NCBI RefSeq assembly: GCF_900446215.1
Contig: NZ_UAQZ01000016.1
Location: 248,001 to 312,000, forward strand
From: Burkholderia cenocepacia
GTDB taxonomy: Bacteria; Pseudomonadota; Gammaproteobacteria; Burkholderiales; Burkholderiaceae
DNA length: 64,000 nt
Direction: 5' to 3'
Numbering within the stretch: the stretch's first letter is position 1; each line of letters starts with the position of its first letter. Under the pieces are notes generated by a model. That model saw only the letters and a list, made by a program, of their open reading frames with translations, did no database searches and was not told the DNA's origin. Positions 17,524-25,634 of the stretch are shown one piece after another. The position numbers and the translations under genes were made by a program.

Positions 17524-17538
17524 TTCAGGACAATTCAG
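17524..17538 (+). promoter_or_regulatory. TTCAG tandem-repeat box upstream of the MBL-fold gene
   Basis: TTCAG-GACAA-TTCAG lies here, with a weaker CTCAG at 17545. It is 111 bases upstream of the MBL-fold start and in the same orientation as the gene. A possible -10 element, GATAAG, lies at 17569-17574. It matches boxes at 8168, 8261 and 10505. Confidence 0.6.
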
Positions 17539-17648
17539 GCAGCGCTCAGGATTTTCGCCATGGCGCCCGATAAGCTGCGCGACATCGCGTGTCGCGCGGG
17601 CCGTTCCATTCGTGGCCGGGCGCGCGTACGGTTCGTCACGGAGAAGAC

Positions 17649-18683
17649 ATGAAGACCCTGTTCCGGCACGCGTGCGTCGCGCAGGCGGCGCGTTTGCTGA
17701 TCGTGGCCGGGTGCGCGGGCCTGTTGGCGCCTGCGGCATTTGCGCAAGCCGGCGTGCCGTCCGACGCGGCGTCCGGTGTGCCGCCCGACGCTCCCGTGCC
17801 CGCCGCGGGCCGGCAGCCCCCCGGCTTCTATCGGCAGAAGATCGGCGACTTCACGGTGATCGCGCTGTCCGACGGCACTCATCCGTTTCCGGTCGACACG
17901 GTGTTCCGCGACATCTCGAAGGACGAGATCCGGCGCGATCTCGATCGCGCCTTCCTGGAGCCGCCCGTGCAAGGGTCGATCAACGCGTTCCTGGTCGATA
18001 CCGGATCGAAGCGGATTCTCGTCGATGCGGGCGCCGGCGCGCTGTACGGCGACTGCTGCGGCAAGCTGCTCGACGACCTGCGCGCGGCCGGCTACGCGCC
18101 CGCGCAGATCGACGAAGTGCTGCTCACGCACCTGCACAAGGACCATGTCGGCGGCATTGCGTCGAATGGCGCGATGACGTTTCCGAATGCCGTCGTGCGG
18201 GTGAACGCGGTCGAGGCCGCGTACTGGCTCGATCCGGCCAACAAGGCGCACGCGCCGGCGTTCCTCGCGTCGTTCTTCGATGCGGCCGCCGCGGCGGTCG
18301 CGCCTTACGTCGCGGCCGGCCGCTTCAAGACGTTTCGCGGCGATGCGACGCTCGCGCCCGGCATTCGCGCGGTGCCGATGCCCGGCCATACGCCGGGCCA
18401 TACGGCCTATCTGATCGAGAGCGGGAACGCGGGCCTGCTCGCGTGGGGCGACATCGTGCACGTGGCGGCGATCCAGTTGCGCGACGTCGACGCGACGGTC
18501 CAGTACGACAGCGATGCCGGCACGGCCCGCCGCACGCGGCGCGACACGCTGAAGCGCGTCGCGGCTCGACGCTATCTCGTCGGTGCCGCGCATATCGCGT
18601 TTCCCGGGCTCGGGCATTTGCGCCGCGACGGTGCGCAGTACGACTGGGTGCCGGTCAACTATGACGCGACACCGGTGCGGTGA
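17649..18683 (+). CDS. Exported metallo-beta-lactamase-fold hydrolase
   Basis: This 344-residue MBL-fold enzyme has a signal peptide (AGLLAPAAFAQ), so it is periplasmic or exported. The metal site THLHKDHVGG (HxHxDH) is at about residues 160-169, with further metal ligands in MPGHTPGHTAY and a late WGDIVHV. It resembles quorum-quenching or arylsulfatase-like MBL hydrolases of proteobacteria in layout, but the substrate cannot be stated. ATG 17649 follows a GGAGAAG site. It is divergent from a LysR gene and has a TTCAG box in its promoter. The AraC gene on its other side is convergent. Confidence 0.82.
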   Translation: MKTLFRHACVAQAARLLIVAGCAGLLAPAAFAQAGVPSDAASGVPPDAPVPAAGRQPPGFYRQKIGDFTVIALSDGTHPFPVDTVFRDISKDEIRRDLDRAFLEPPVQGSINAFLVDTGSKRILVDAGAGALYGDCCGKLLDDLRAAGYAPAQIDEVLLTHLHKDHVGGIASNGAMTFPNAVVRVNAVEAAYWLDPANKAHAPAFLASFFDAAAAAVAPYVAAGRFKTFRGDATLAPGIRAVPMPGHTPGHTAYLIESGNAGLLAWGDIVHVAAIQLRDVDATVQYDSDAGTARRTRRDTLKRVAARRYLVGAAHIAFPGLGHLRRDGAQYDWVPVNYDATPVR

Positions 18684-18707
18684 CGGCCAGGCGTGCGCCC
18701 ATGCCGG

Positions 18708-19628
18708 TCAGCGCGACCGTGCGCGCCGCCACGCGCCGGGCGGATGACCGACGATCCGGGCGAACAGGCGGTTCAGATGGCTCTGGTCGGCGAAGCCGCA
18801 CGCGACCGCGATGTCGGCCAGCGTCATGTCGGAGGTCTCGATCAGCTCGCGAGCGCGCATCACGCGCTGTTCGAGCAGCCACTGGTGCGGCGTGCGGCCG
18901 GTGGTGCGCGAGAACGCGCGGATGAAATACCCGCGCGACAGGTCGCATTCGTTCGCCACTTCCTCGATCGACACGCCGAGGTCCGCCTTTTCCATCAACA
19001 GCTCCTTGGCGAGCGCGACCTTCGCGGGAGACAGCACGCCCTTGTGCTCGAGTTCGCGCGTGCGCGCGTTGCCGTAGCGGCGCACGAGATGCGCGCCCAT
19101 CGCGAGCCCGACCTGTTCGATGAACAGCGCGTTCAGCGGGCCGGGTGTGTCGAGGCTGTCGGCCACCGCGTGCGCGAGATGCCCGAGCACCGGGTCGCGC
19201 GCATCGACGCGGCACGTGAGGCCGTCGACCGGGCTGCCGCCGTGCTCGGGGCCGATGCGCGCCAGATACGCATGCGGCAGCTCGACCAGCACGAAGTCGA
19301 AGTTGCCGTACAGGTCGGCGTGGAAATGACGGGAAAAATCGCGAATGTAGATCGAGTGGTGCTGGAACCGGCGCTCGCTCGCGCCGGCACGCCCGTAGAG
19401 CGTGCGGCGGTGGCCGCCGTTCAGCGACACGCCGACCAGGAAGCCGCGGTCGCACGCGGGCATCTCGATGCGTTCGACGTGCGCTTCGCGCATGCATTTG
19501 CGGTGGAGCTTCAGGCCGCCGGATGTCGTCTCGACATCCTTCGCCAGCAGGCTCGACACGCAGCCGAGCGTGTCTTTCGGCCGCCGCGAAGGCGTTGCCA
19601 CCGGCGCGGCGATGACGGTGTCTGACAT
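18708..19628 (-). CDS. AraC-family transcriptional regulator
   Basis: This 306-residue regulator has an N-terminal sensor part and a C-terminal AraC domain with two helix-turn-helix units, at about residues 205-300. The first is VSIEEVANECDLSRGYFIRAF and the second is MTLADIAVACGFADQSHLNRLF, both typical. It ends 24 bases from the MBL-fold gene and is divergent from the winged-helix regulator. Its targets are not evident. Confidence 0.88.
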   Translation of the reverse strand: MSDTVIAAPVATPSRRPKDTLGCVSSLLAKDVETTSGGLKLHRKCMREAHVERIEMPACDRGFLVGVSLNGGHRRTLYGRAGASERRFQHHSIYIRDFSRHFHADLYGNFDFVLVELPHAYLARIGPEHGGSPVDGLTCRVDARDPVLGHLAHAVADSLDTPGPLNALFIEQVGLAMGAHLVRRYGNARTRELEHKGVLSPAKVALAKELLMEKADLGVSIEEVANECDLSRGYFIRAFSRTTGRTPHQWLLEQRVMRARELIETSDMTLADIAVACGFADQSHLNRLFARIVGHPPGAWRRARSR

Positions 19629-20026
19629 GGAATTCCCCAGCGAGGGACTCGGAGCGTGAAATGACGAGTCCAGTTTAGATGCGCGCGCGAACGTTCAAAA
19701 TGAATTTGCATAAACGTCCGCTCGTCATCCTGACAGATTGCTTTCAATGCGTGTGCGCGGTGAGTGCATACCCCCGCGCAGGGCCTGCGCGCGCGGCCCG
19801 GCAGAGTATAGCGCCCTACTTTTACACGCAAGTGATCGTGCCGATCGCGTCCGCGCGAAATGCGCTGGCAGCGCATTTTCCTTCAAGATTTTCACGGCAT
19901 GCCCGTTTACACTCGGTCCGGAATTCGACATTTTCGTCCGGTGCAAGGGTGCGCCGGACGCGGACTTCCTGACGGGTGAACTGCCGCGTTCATTCGCCAG
20001 CCATCCCGAGGAACCCGGAGGCGGCC
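19629..20026. promoter_or_regulatory. Divergent region between two regulator genes
   Basis: This 398-base region has no convincing gene. It is visibly more AT-rich between 19680 and 19930 than the flanking genes and must hold the divergent promoters of the AraC and winged-helix regulators. I see no TTCAG tandem box in it. Confidence 0.35.
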
Positions 20027-22178
20027 ATGATCCAGATCGGAACTTTGTCGGTGGACTTCGAGCAACGCGACATTCGCCGCCACGGCGCGTCGCTGCGCAT
20101 CGGCGCGCGTGCGCTCGACATTCTCGAAGTCCTGCACCGCGCGAGCGGTTCGGTCGTGTCGAAAGACGACATCATGGATGCGGTCTGGCCGGGCCTGATC
20201 GTCGAGGAAAACCGGCTTCAGGTGCATGTGGCCACGCTGCGCAAGGCGCTCGGCGCGAGCCGCGATCTGATCAAGACGGTGCCCGGGCGCGGCTACCTGC
20301 TGGTTGCGAGCGCGTCGCCCGGCCCGGATCTCGTGCCCGCGGCCGAAGCGCCGGCCGTCTCCGTACCGTCGGCCGTCGCGGCGCTGCCGGATGCCTGCGC
20401 GTCGTCGCTGCTCGCGCCGCTGGTCGGGCGCGACGCCGAAATCGCGCAGATCGTCGACATGCTCGAACGCACGCCGGTCATCACGCTCGTCGGCGCGGGC
20501 GGCATCGGCAAGACGAGTCTTGCGGTGCGCGTCGCGCACGGCGTGCGCAGCCGCGCGCACGAGCGCGTGCTGTTCGTGGAACTGGCGCGCGCGTCGACGC
20601 GCGACGACATGCTGATCGCGCTCGCCGCCGAACTCGGCCTCGATACGTCCGGCGTGCCCGCCATCGACCGCATCGGCGACGCGTTCGCGACGTCGCGCTG
20701 CCTGCTCGTGCTCGACAACGCGGAGCACATCGTCGATCTGGTGGCGAGCCTCGTCGAAACACTGACGTCGAGCGCCGGCTCGCTGCGCGTGCTCGTGACG
20801 AGCCGCGAGCCGCTGCACATCTCGGCCGAAGCGGTGCTGCGCATGAGCCCGCTCGCGGTGCCGGACGGCAATGCCTCCGCCGCGGAAATCGTGCGTTGTT
20901 CGGCCGTCGAGCTGTTCCTGGAACGCGTGCGCGCGGCCGCGCCGGATTGCGCGGTCGACGAAGCCGGCGTGCGGCTGATCGGCGACATCTGCCGGCGCCT
21001 CGACGGGCTGCCGCTCGCGATCGAACTGGCGGCGGCGCGCGTGGCGACGCTCGGGCTTGCGGTCGTCGCGTCGCGCCTCGACGACCGGCTGAATCTGCTG
21101 ACGGGCGGGCTGCGCTCGGCGCTGCCGCGTCATCAGACGCTGCGCGCGACGTTCGACTGGAGCTATGTGCTGCTCGACCGGGCCGCGCGCGCGCTGTTTC
21201 GCCGGATGGGATGCTTCATCGGGCCGTTTTCGTTCGATGCCGCGCGCGCGGTCGCGACCGAGCCCGGCACCTCGGCCGCGGACATGATCGCGGTGCTTGG
21301 CGAGCTGGTGGCGAAATCGCTGGTGACCGTCGAATTCGATGGGGCATATGCGCGCTACCGGCTGACCGAATCGACGCGCGCGTACGCGCTGGAAAAACTG
21401 CACAACGAGGGCGAGTTCGAGCGCATCGTCGCGCGCCATGCGGAGTACGAGCGGGAACGGGCCCATGCGCGTCCCGCGGCGCCCGTGATGCTCGCCGACG
21501 TGCAGCCCGCCGATGCGCCCGCGCCGGCCGTGGACGAACCGGCGGACGCCGCCGAAGCCGCGGGCGTGCCCGAGCCCGACCGGCTGGCGCGCGCGCTGCT
21601 GGAGCCGTCGCGGATGCGCGCGTGCACGGCGCGGGCGCGCCAGGTACTCGACGGGCTGGACACGGACGCCACGGGCCCGGTCGACGTCGCGCGCGAGATG
21701 CGGCTGCGGGCGGCCTGCGCGTCGGCGCTGCTGCATACCGACGGCGACGCACTGGCCGCCGCCGCGATGTGGGACCGTACGCTCGGTCTCGCCACGCACA
21801 TCGGCGACGATGCGTTCGACGCGCGCGCGCTGGTCGGGCTGTGGAACACGATGCTGACGCTGTCGGACATTCACGAATCGCTGCGCTACGCGACGCGCTT
21901 CGAGCGGGCGGCCGAGCGGCGCGGCGACCGGTCGCAGCGGTTGCTGGCCAACACGATGGTCGCGACGTCGCTGCATTACTTCGGCGAGCATGCGCAGGCG
22001 CGCGAGCGGCTGGAAGCGGCGACGGCCGAGCTGGCCGACGCGGGCGAACCGCCGTGCGCGCAGGCCGCACTGGGCGTCGACATGGCGACGCTGGGGCGCA
22101 CGATGCTGATCCGTCTGCTCTGGATGCAGGGCGAGCCGGAACACGCGATGCGCGTCGCCGCGCAAGCGGTCGAGCATG

Positions 22179-22199
22179 TGAAGAGAGGTGAGATATTTC
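22179..22199 (+). repeat. Prophage left-end repeat L1 (transposase site)
   Basis: This is the terminal repeat TGAAGAGAGG followed by TGAGATATTTC. It is inverted relative to 58906-58926 with four mismatches. The 5'-TG/CA-3' termini are standard for Mu-type elements. Confidence 0.85.
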
Positions 22200-22202
22200 C
22201 AA

Positions 22203-22223
22203 GGGAGAACGCGCGATATTTCC
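22203..22223 (+). repeat. Prophage left-end internal repeat L2
   Basis: This second copy ends GCGCGATATTTCC, repeating the L1 core 24 bases further in. Its GCGCGATATTTC is an exact inverse of the right-end core. A reversed variant (GAAATATATCTC) lies at 22292. These are likely additional transposase-binding sites. Confidence 0.65.
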
Positions 22224-22542
22224 GGTATGAGGCGGGACGGAACGGGATCACACGGAACGGCGCTTGCAAACCACTTGCGTAGGTTGAAACAGAAATATAT
22301 CTCTCTGGGGCAAGGCCCGCGAGGGCCGCGTCAGGCCGAAGGCAAGGCTCGCGAGGAGACAGTGGTCAACGGTGGAACCGCGTAGCGGTTGTCCCCGCCC
22401 TTGTGGTGGGGGCAACACCGTTGTCCACTGGCGGACGCGGGATCTACGACGACCCCTGCGGACCGATTCTGCGGCATTACATCGACGGCTGCGGAGAAGT
22501 CTGAGGGGCGGTTACCTACCTGTCAAGGCAGCCTCCTCGGGC
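22224..22542. other. Structured non-coding left-end region of the prophage
   Basis: There is no credible gene here. The notable content is a nested hairpin at 22360-22430: CAGTGGTCAACGGTG pairs with CACCGTTGTCCACTG (one mismatch), enclosing AACCGC-GTA-GCGGTT. It could end leftward early transcription or form a small structured RNA. ACCTGTCAAG at 22518-22527 also occurs in the repressor control region at 31376-31385. Confidence 0.5.
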
Positions 22543-22914
22543 TCAATCGGTAGAAGTGGGGCTCGCGAACAGGTCGCGTTGGCGAGCGGCGATCTCCTCG
22601 CGCCGGACCGCCTTGATGATCTTGTAAATCCACTGGAGTGACACGCCGAACTTCCGTGCCAGCTCGGCATGGTTGTCGCCGCGGAATTCGTCGAAAATCT
22701 GCCGATCTCGCTGGGACAGCCGGTACGACACACCCATCGGAAAGTAGATGTTCTGTCCGCCCCAGTGGCCGGCCATGCGGTCGGCAATCTCGCGCCCGAG
22801 CTGGTTCGCCTGGTCGGCGCCGATGTCGGCCAGCTCGATCAGTGCCTGGGCGACCTGCAGAGACAAGTCGACCAGAAGCTCCGGCCCTTTGCTTTTGAAC
22901 GTTTCGTCCTTCAT
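22543..22914 (-). CDS. Mor-type transcription activator of the phage
   Basis: This 123-residue protein belongs to the Mor/C family of Mu phages. The C-terminal helix-turn-helix is seen in GDNHAELARKFGVSLQWIYKIIKAVR (about residues 79-104), and the ligand-strand region VSYRLSQRDRQIFDEF precedes it. In Mu, Mor switches on middle genes and C switches on late genes. Only one such gene exists here, so it probably does the late job. It is last in the leftward early operon and its start overlaps the GemA stop (ATGA at 22911). Its likely targets are the AAAGCCGATTAAAAGACC repeats before the late operons. Confidence 0.85.
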   Translation of the reverse strand: MKDETFKSKGPELLVDLSLQVAQALIELADIGADQANQLGREIADRMAGHWGGQNIYFPMGVSYRLSQRDRQIFDEFRGDNHAELARKFGVSLQWIYKIIKAVRREEIAARQRDLFASPTSTD

Positions 22915-23351
22915 ACGGCCTCCGTCGTCCTGTCACGCCATTTTTTGAGGTGCTCAATCACACGGGATGCCTGGGCGGAACTGAGCCATTCGAGCGCGTC
23001 GACGTGCGTCATGCGCTTTACGAAAGCGCCAAGCGCTTCCTCAGACCGGTTTTGCACGACGCCCCGATCCGCCAGCTCAAGCCAGATGCCGCGAATCATC
23101 TTCGATTGCTCGTCGTCCGCCTGACTGCGCGCGCCCTTTTTGGAACGCACTTTAAAGCCGCAACGCTTCAGGTGTTCCAGAACCCTTTCCAGTTCTGGAA
23201 CGGTCAGGTCGGCCGCGGATTCCTTCTTTCCAATCTGCATCAGAACAGCGCGGTAGCTGTCATCGGGCATCGCAAGATCACGCTTTGCGACGTGAATCAG
23301 GCGGATGAGCTTTTGCCGAGCCTGAGGCCCGCGATCAGATTTCGAGTACAT
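22911..23351 (-). CDS. gemA: GemA-type regulatory protein
   Basis: This 146-residue protein of the GemA (DUF1018) family was first seen in phage Mu, where it alters host gene expression. It carries the family segment RLIHVAKRDLAMPDDSYRAVL and ends DALEWLSSAQASRVIEHLKKW. ATG 23351 is preferred over an upstream extension because the family starts close to SKSDRGPQARQKLI. It overlaps the neighbouring gene by 17 bases and the Mor-type gene by 4, so the three are tightly coupled. Confidence 0.82.
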   Translation of the reverse strand: MYSKSDRGPQARQKLIRLIHVAKRDLAMPDDSYRAVLMQIGKKESAADLTVPELERVLEHLKRCGFKVRSKKGARSQADDEQSKMIRGIWLELADRGVVQNRSEEALGAFVKRMTHVDALEWLSSAQASRVIEHLKKWRDRTTEAV

Positions 23352-23676
23352 CGATGTCGTCCGCTTCGAAGGAAAATTCGTCGTATTCAACGACGCGCAG
23401 GCCGCTCGATCCATCTACCGGCGGGAACCCCTCGATGCGGCCGGCGTTAAACGCATCCTGCGGAGAAATCTCCTCAACGGTGGCCGCGAGGAAGCGCGCA
23501 GCAAACAGCTTCAGAAACGCCTGGAGCGGGCCGTGCCGCTCGATGTCTGCATCACCCTCAGACCAGAATCGAACCAGCTCGCAGAGCTTCTCTTCGGTCA
23601 GGATGTTGTGATCGACATCCACCACGATTTCGTAGCTGAAGTCGTGCGTCAGCACGTATTTTTTTATGTTCGTCAT
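23335..23676 (-). CDS. DUF2528-like phage protein
   Basis: This 113-residue acidic protein begins MTNIKKYVLTHDFSYEIVVD and is rich in Asp and Glu towards its C-terminus. I associate it with the DUF2528 family of Mu-like phage proteins, but only tentatively. The start is ATG 23676. It overlaps gemA at its 3' end. Function is unknown. Confidence 0.6.
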   Translation of the reverse strand: MTNIKKYVLTHDFSYEIVVDVDHNILTEEKLCELVRFWSEGDADIERHGPLQAFLKLFAARFLAATVEEISPQDAFNAGRIEGFPPVDGSSGLRVVEYDEFSFEADDIDVLEI

Positions 23677-23769
23677 GTCGTCCCTCGCAGTGCGATTGCT
23701 TTCGTGTCCTGGTCGATCGCCGCACGGGTCGACGCCCATCGCATCGGGCGTCGCCGCGCAGCTCGACGA

Positions 23770-24042
23770 TTACTTGACGGCGTCCTTCAGCCCCTTGCCG
23801 GCCTTGAACTTCGGGGCTTTCGACGCTGGAATCTTGATTTCTTCGCCGGTGGCGGGATTCCGTCCGGTACGGGCGGCCCGCGCGCCCACGCTGAATACGC
23901 CGAATCCCGTCAGCGTCACCGTGTCGCCCTTGCGCAGCGACTTCGTGATGCCTTCGAGAACGGCTTCCAGCGCAAAGCCGGAGTCGGTTTTCGTCATGCC
24001 CGTTTCTGCCGCCACGTGATTGATCAGGTCCGATTTGTTCAT
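23770..24042 (-). CDS. Phage-encoded HU-family DNA-binding protein
   Basis: This 90-residue HU/IHF-type protein has the full fold. It runs from MNKSDLINHVAAETGMTK through GFGVFSVGARAARTGRNPATGEEIKIPA, with the DNA-intercalating arm, to FKAGKGLKDAVK. HU bends DNA and helps assemble Mu transpososomes. A phage-borne copy beside the transposition genes fits that role. It is the only gene of this operon with a clear cellular counterpart. Confidence 0.92.
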   Translation of the reverse strand: MNKSDLINHVAAETGMTKTDSGFALEAVLEGITKSLRKGDTVTLTGFGVFSVGARAARTGRNPATGEEIKIPASKAPKFKAGKGLKDAVK

Positions 24043-24105
24043 AAATGCTCCGTATGGTGGATACCGCGAGACGCTCGCGGCCAGCGAAAGTGCTCGATGT
24101 CGCGG

Positions 24106-24723
24106 TTACGCGTTGGCGATGTCGAGCGGAATCTGTACGTATTGGTCCGTGTCGCCGACGCGCTCGTAGACGCGGACGTACGACTTGCTACCGATCACCT
24201 GCAGTGCTTCGCCGATGGCTCGCATTGCCTCCAGCCAGCGCGGATCGGTGATGTCCAATCGGCGCAGCGCGAGCACGCGGCCGGTGTTGATCTGGCCTTC
24301 CTTGTCGGTCGCAAACGCCTGCGTGACGATCGCCTGGATTTCGGGGCGTGCGTCCGTCGTCCAATCGCGAAGGCACTCGTCGATCATCGACTTCGCGGCC
24401 TGCAAGCGTTCATCGAACGCGATGCGGTCTTGGATGGCACGCTGGATGCGGTAGCGGCCGTCGAACGAGTACAGGGTGACGTTGCCCTTCTTGCCGCCAA
24501 CCTTCGAGCCATACTCCTCGGCCGAAAGGTCGATGAAGGCCGAGATATCACCGAAAATTCGGGCTTTCAGCTCGACCAGCCCCTTCGATCTCGTTTTGGC
24601 TTCGTCCGCCAGCTCGCGAACGAGGCGATCGCGCTCACGGTCGATCGGCTTGATCATGGTTTCCGGAATCAGGCAGCCTTTCGCGTCCTGCCAGTAACCG
24701 TTCGGAATCTGTTTCTGTTCCAT
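24106..24723 (-). CDS. DUF3164 family phage protein
   Basis: This 205-residue protein matches the DUF3164 family found in the early region of Mu-like phages. It starts with the conserved GYWQDAKGCLIPE and contains a helical middle and SFDGRYRIQRAIQDRI. Function is unknown; it is often next to transposition genes. The start is ATG 24723, with a GAGAGGAGCACC-type site upstream. Confidence 0.8.
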   Translation of the reverse strand: MEQKQIPNGYWQDAKGCLIPETMIKPIDRERDRLVRELADEAKTRSKGLVELKARIFGDISAFIDLSAEEYGSKVGGKKGNVTLYSFDGRYRIQRAIQDRIAFDERLQAAKSMIDECLRDWTTDARPEIQAIVTQAFATDKEGQINTGRVLALRRLDITDPRWLEAMRAIGEALQVIGSKSYVRVYERVGDTDQYVQIPLDIANA

Positions 24724-24757
24724 GTGGTGCTCCTCTCGATGAGGTATTGAAAGCTCG

Positions 24758-24844
24758 TTAGCGGGTCCACCAGCGGCGTATTTCCTTGCGGCAGAGGCAG
24801 ACGAGAAAGACGATTCCGATGGCGATAACGACGGCGTCGCTCAT
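24758..24844 (-). CDS. Tiny single-pass membrane peptide
   Basis: This is a 28-residue frame, MSDAVVIAIGIVFLVCLCRK then EIRRWWTR. One hydrophobic helix is followed by a strongly basic, Trp-rich tail, so the N-terminus is probably outside and the C-terminus inside. It sits snugly between two early genes: the stop of the upstream gene begins 1 base away. It is probably real because the gap would otherwise be empty, and counting it makes the transposase the tenth gene from the left, as I recall for BcepMu. Function is unknown. Confidence 0.55.
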   Translation of the reverse strand: MSDAVVIAIGIVFLVCLCRKEIRRWWTR

Positions 24845-24845
24845 A

Positions 24846-25235
24846 TCAGTAGGCTTTGCCGCCTTCAGCGAGTCGGTTTTCGGGCTTGTGGTCCGGACGC
24901 TGCGCATTGAAGGCCAGTTTCTCAACGATCGCGCCAGCTACGTCGTATTGCTTCGCGCCGGCCAGGTCGAATATCCGAATCACCGCGTCCGCGAGTTCGA
25001 CTTCGATCATCGGGCGATGGGGAAGCTTGTCGTCCATCAAACCCTTTCGATGACCTTCCATTGCCTCGGCGACTTCGGAAACGATCAACATCAGCTTCTC
25101 TGGTACGTTGTTCGCGGCTCGCAGGTCGGTGCCGGTCTTCAGGTCCGTCCACCACCCAGACTGAAACGATGCGCCGAAGCAGCAATCCGTAAGTGCCTGA
25201 GCTGCGTGCAGAAGGTGTTCGTTACTCGCTTGCAT
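24846..25235 (-). CDS. MazG-like nucleotide pyrophosphohydrolase-type protein
   Basis: This 129-residue all-alpha protein resembles the MazG/dUTPase-like NTP pyrophosphohydrolase superfamily. A metal-binding pattern is seen in KLMLIVSEVAEAMEGHR (ExxE) and VELADAVIRIFDLA (ExxD). Such enzymes clean nucleotide pools or alter alarmone signalling; here it may serve phage replication. ATG 25235 has AAGGAGC upstream. Confidence 0.75.
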   Translation of the reverse strand: MQASNEHLLHAAQALTDCCFGASFQSGWWTDLKTGTDLRAANNVPEKLMLIVSEVAEAMEGHRKGLMDDKLPHRPMIEVELADAVIRIFDLAGAKQYDVAGAIVEKLAFNAQRPDHKPENRLAEGGKAY

Positions 25236-25303
25236 GTTGTGCTCCTTGAAAATCGGTGGGTAAGGCATGAGTCGTTGAATCAGGAACCATCCGAGAAACC
25301 GAC

Positions 25304-25633
25304 TTATCCAGCTACCTCCCATGTCACTCGGACGCTCATGAAAACGACGTAGGCAAACTGACGATTGCCTTGCCGCTGGACAGTGACGCCGCCCGCACGC
25401 TCGCGCAGCACGTCGGACGACTTCGCGAGGTACGGGCCGATCTGGATCGTCGGCCGGCCGCCGTCGCGCGGCGAGATCTCTTCGGCCAGCACGCGGTAGC
25501 CCAGGCCGCGCAGCGCCCGCGCGCAAGCGTTCAGCAACGTGAGACGCGAGACGCACTCCGCGTCGAAAACCCGCGTGCCGTCAGGCAGCAGACTTCGCGG
25601 TGCGGGCAGGTTCATTTGCACGATGGCGCCCAT
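25304..25633 (-). CDS. Phage early protein of unknown function
   Basis: This 109-residue protein is not recognised outside BcepMu-type phages. It has an LLNACARALRGLGYRVLAEEI helix-strand pattern followed by beta strands (GRPTIQIGPY, GGVTVQRQGNRQFAYVVF), a small alpha/beta fold. It starts 2 bases from the stop of the transposition ATPase gene and is cotranscribed with it. Confidence 0.65.
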   Translation of the reverse strand: MGAIVQMNLPAPRSLLPDGTRVFDAECVSRLTLLNACARALRGLGYRVLAEEISPRDGGRPTIQIGPYLAKSSDVLRERAGGVTVQRQGNRQFAYVVFMSVRVTWEVAG

Positions 25634-25634
25634 G

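Larger units (their letters stand above)
20027..22282 (+). pseudogene. Winged-helix/ATPase transcriptional regulator, truncated by the prophage
   Basis: The host part (20027-22178, about 717 residues) is an OmpR-type winged helix at residues ~5-100 (LRIGARALDILEVLHRASG, LIKTVPGRGYLLVA). A STAND-like NTPase follows with Walker A VGAGGIGKTSLA (about 153-164), then a helical region. Relatives run on for a couple of hundred more TPR-like residues. Here the frame crosses into the phage left end after AAQAVEHV and stops at 22282 after ~34 phage-encoded residues. ATG 20027 follows GGAGGC. The DNA-binding and ATPase parts are intact, but the sensor tail is lost and not found at the right end. Confidence 0.85.

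Noticed and set aside
19738..22191. Very long open frames (over 750 codons) on both strands across the winged-helix regulator
   Set aside because: They are Arg/Ala-rich shadows caused by high GC. Only the frame from 20027 shows protein domains.
22179..22199. An insertion sequence at the left junction as the cause of the regulator truncation
   Set aside because: No IS transposase is near; the repeat is the phage end and pairs with 58906-58926.
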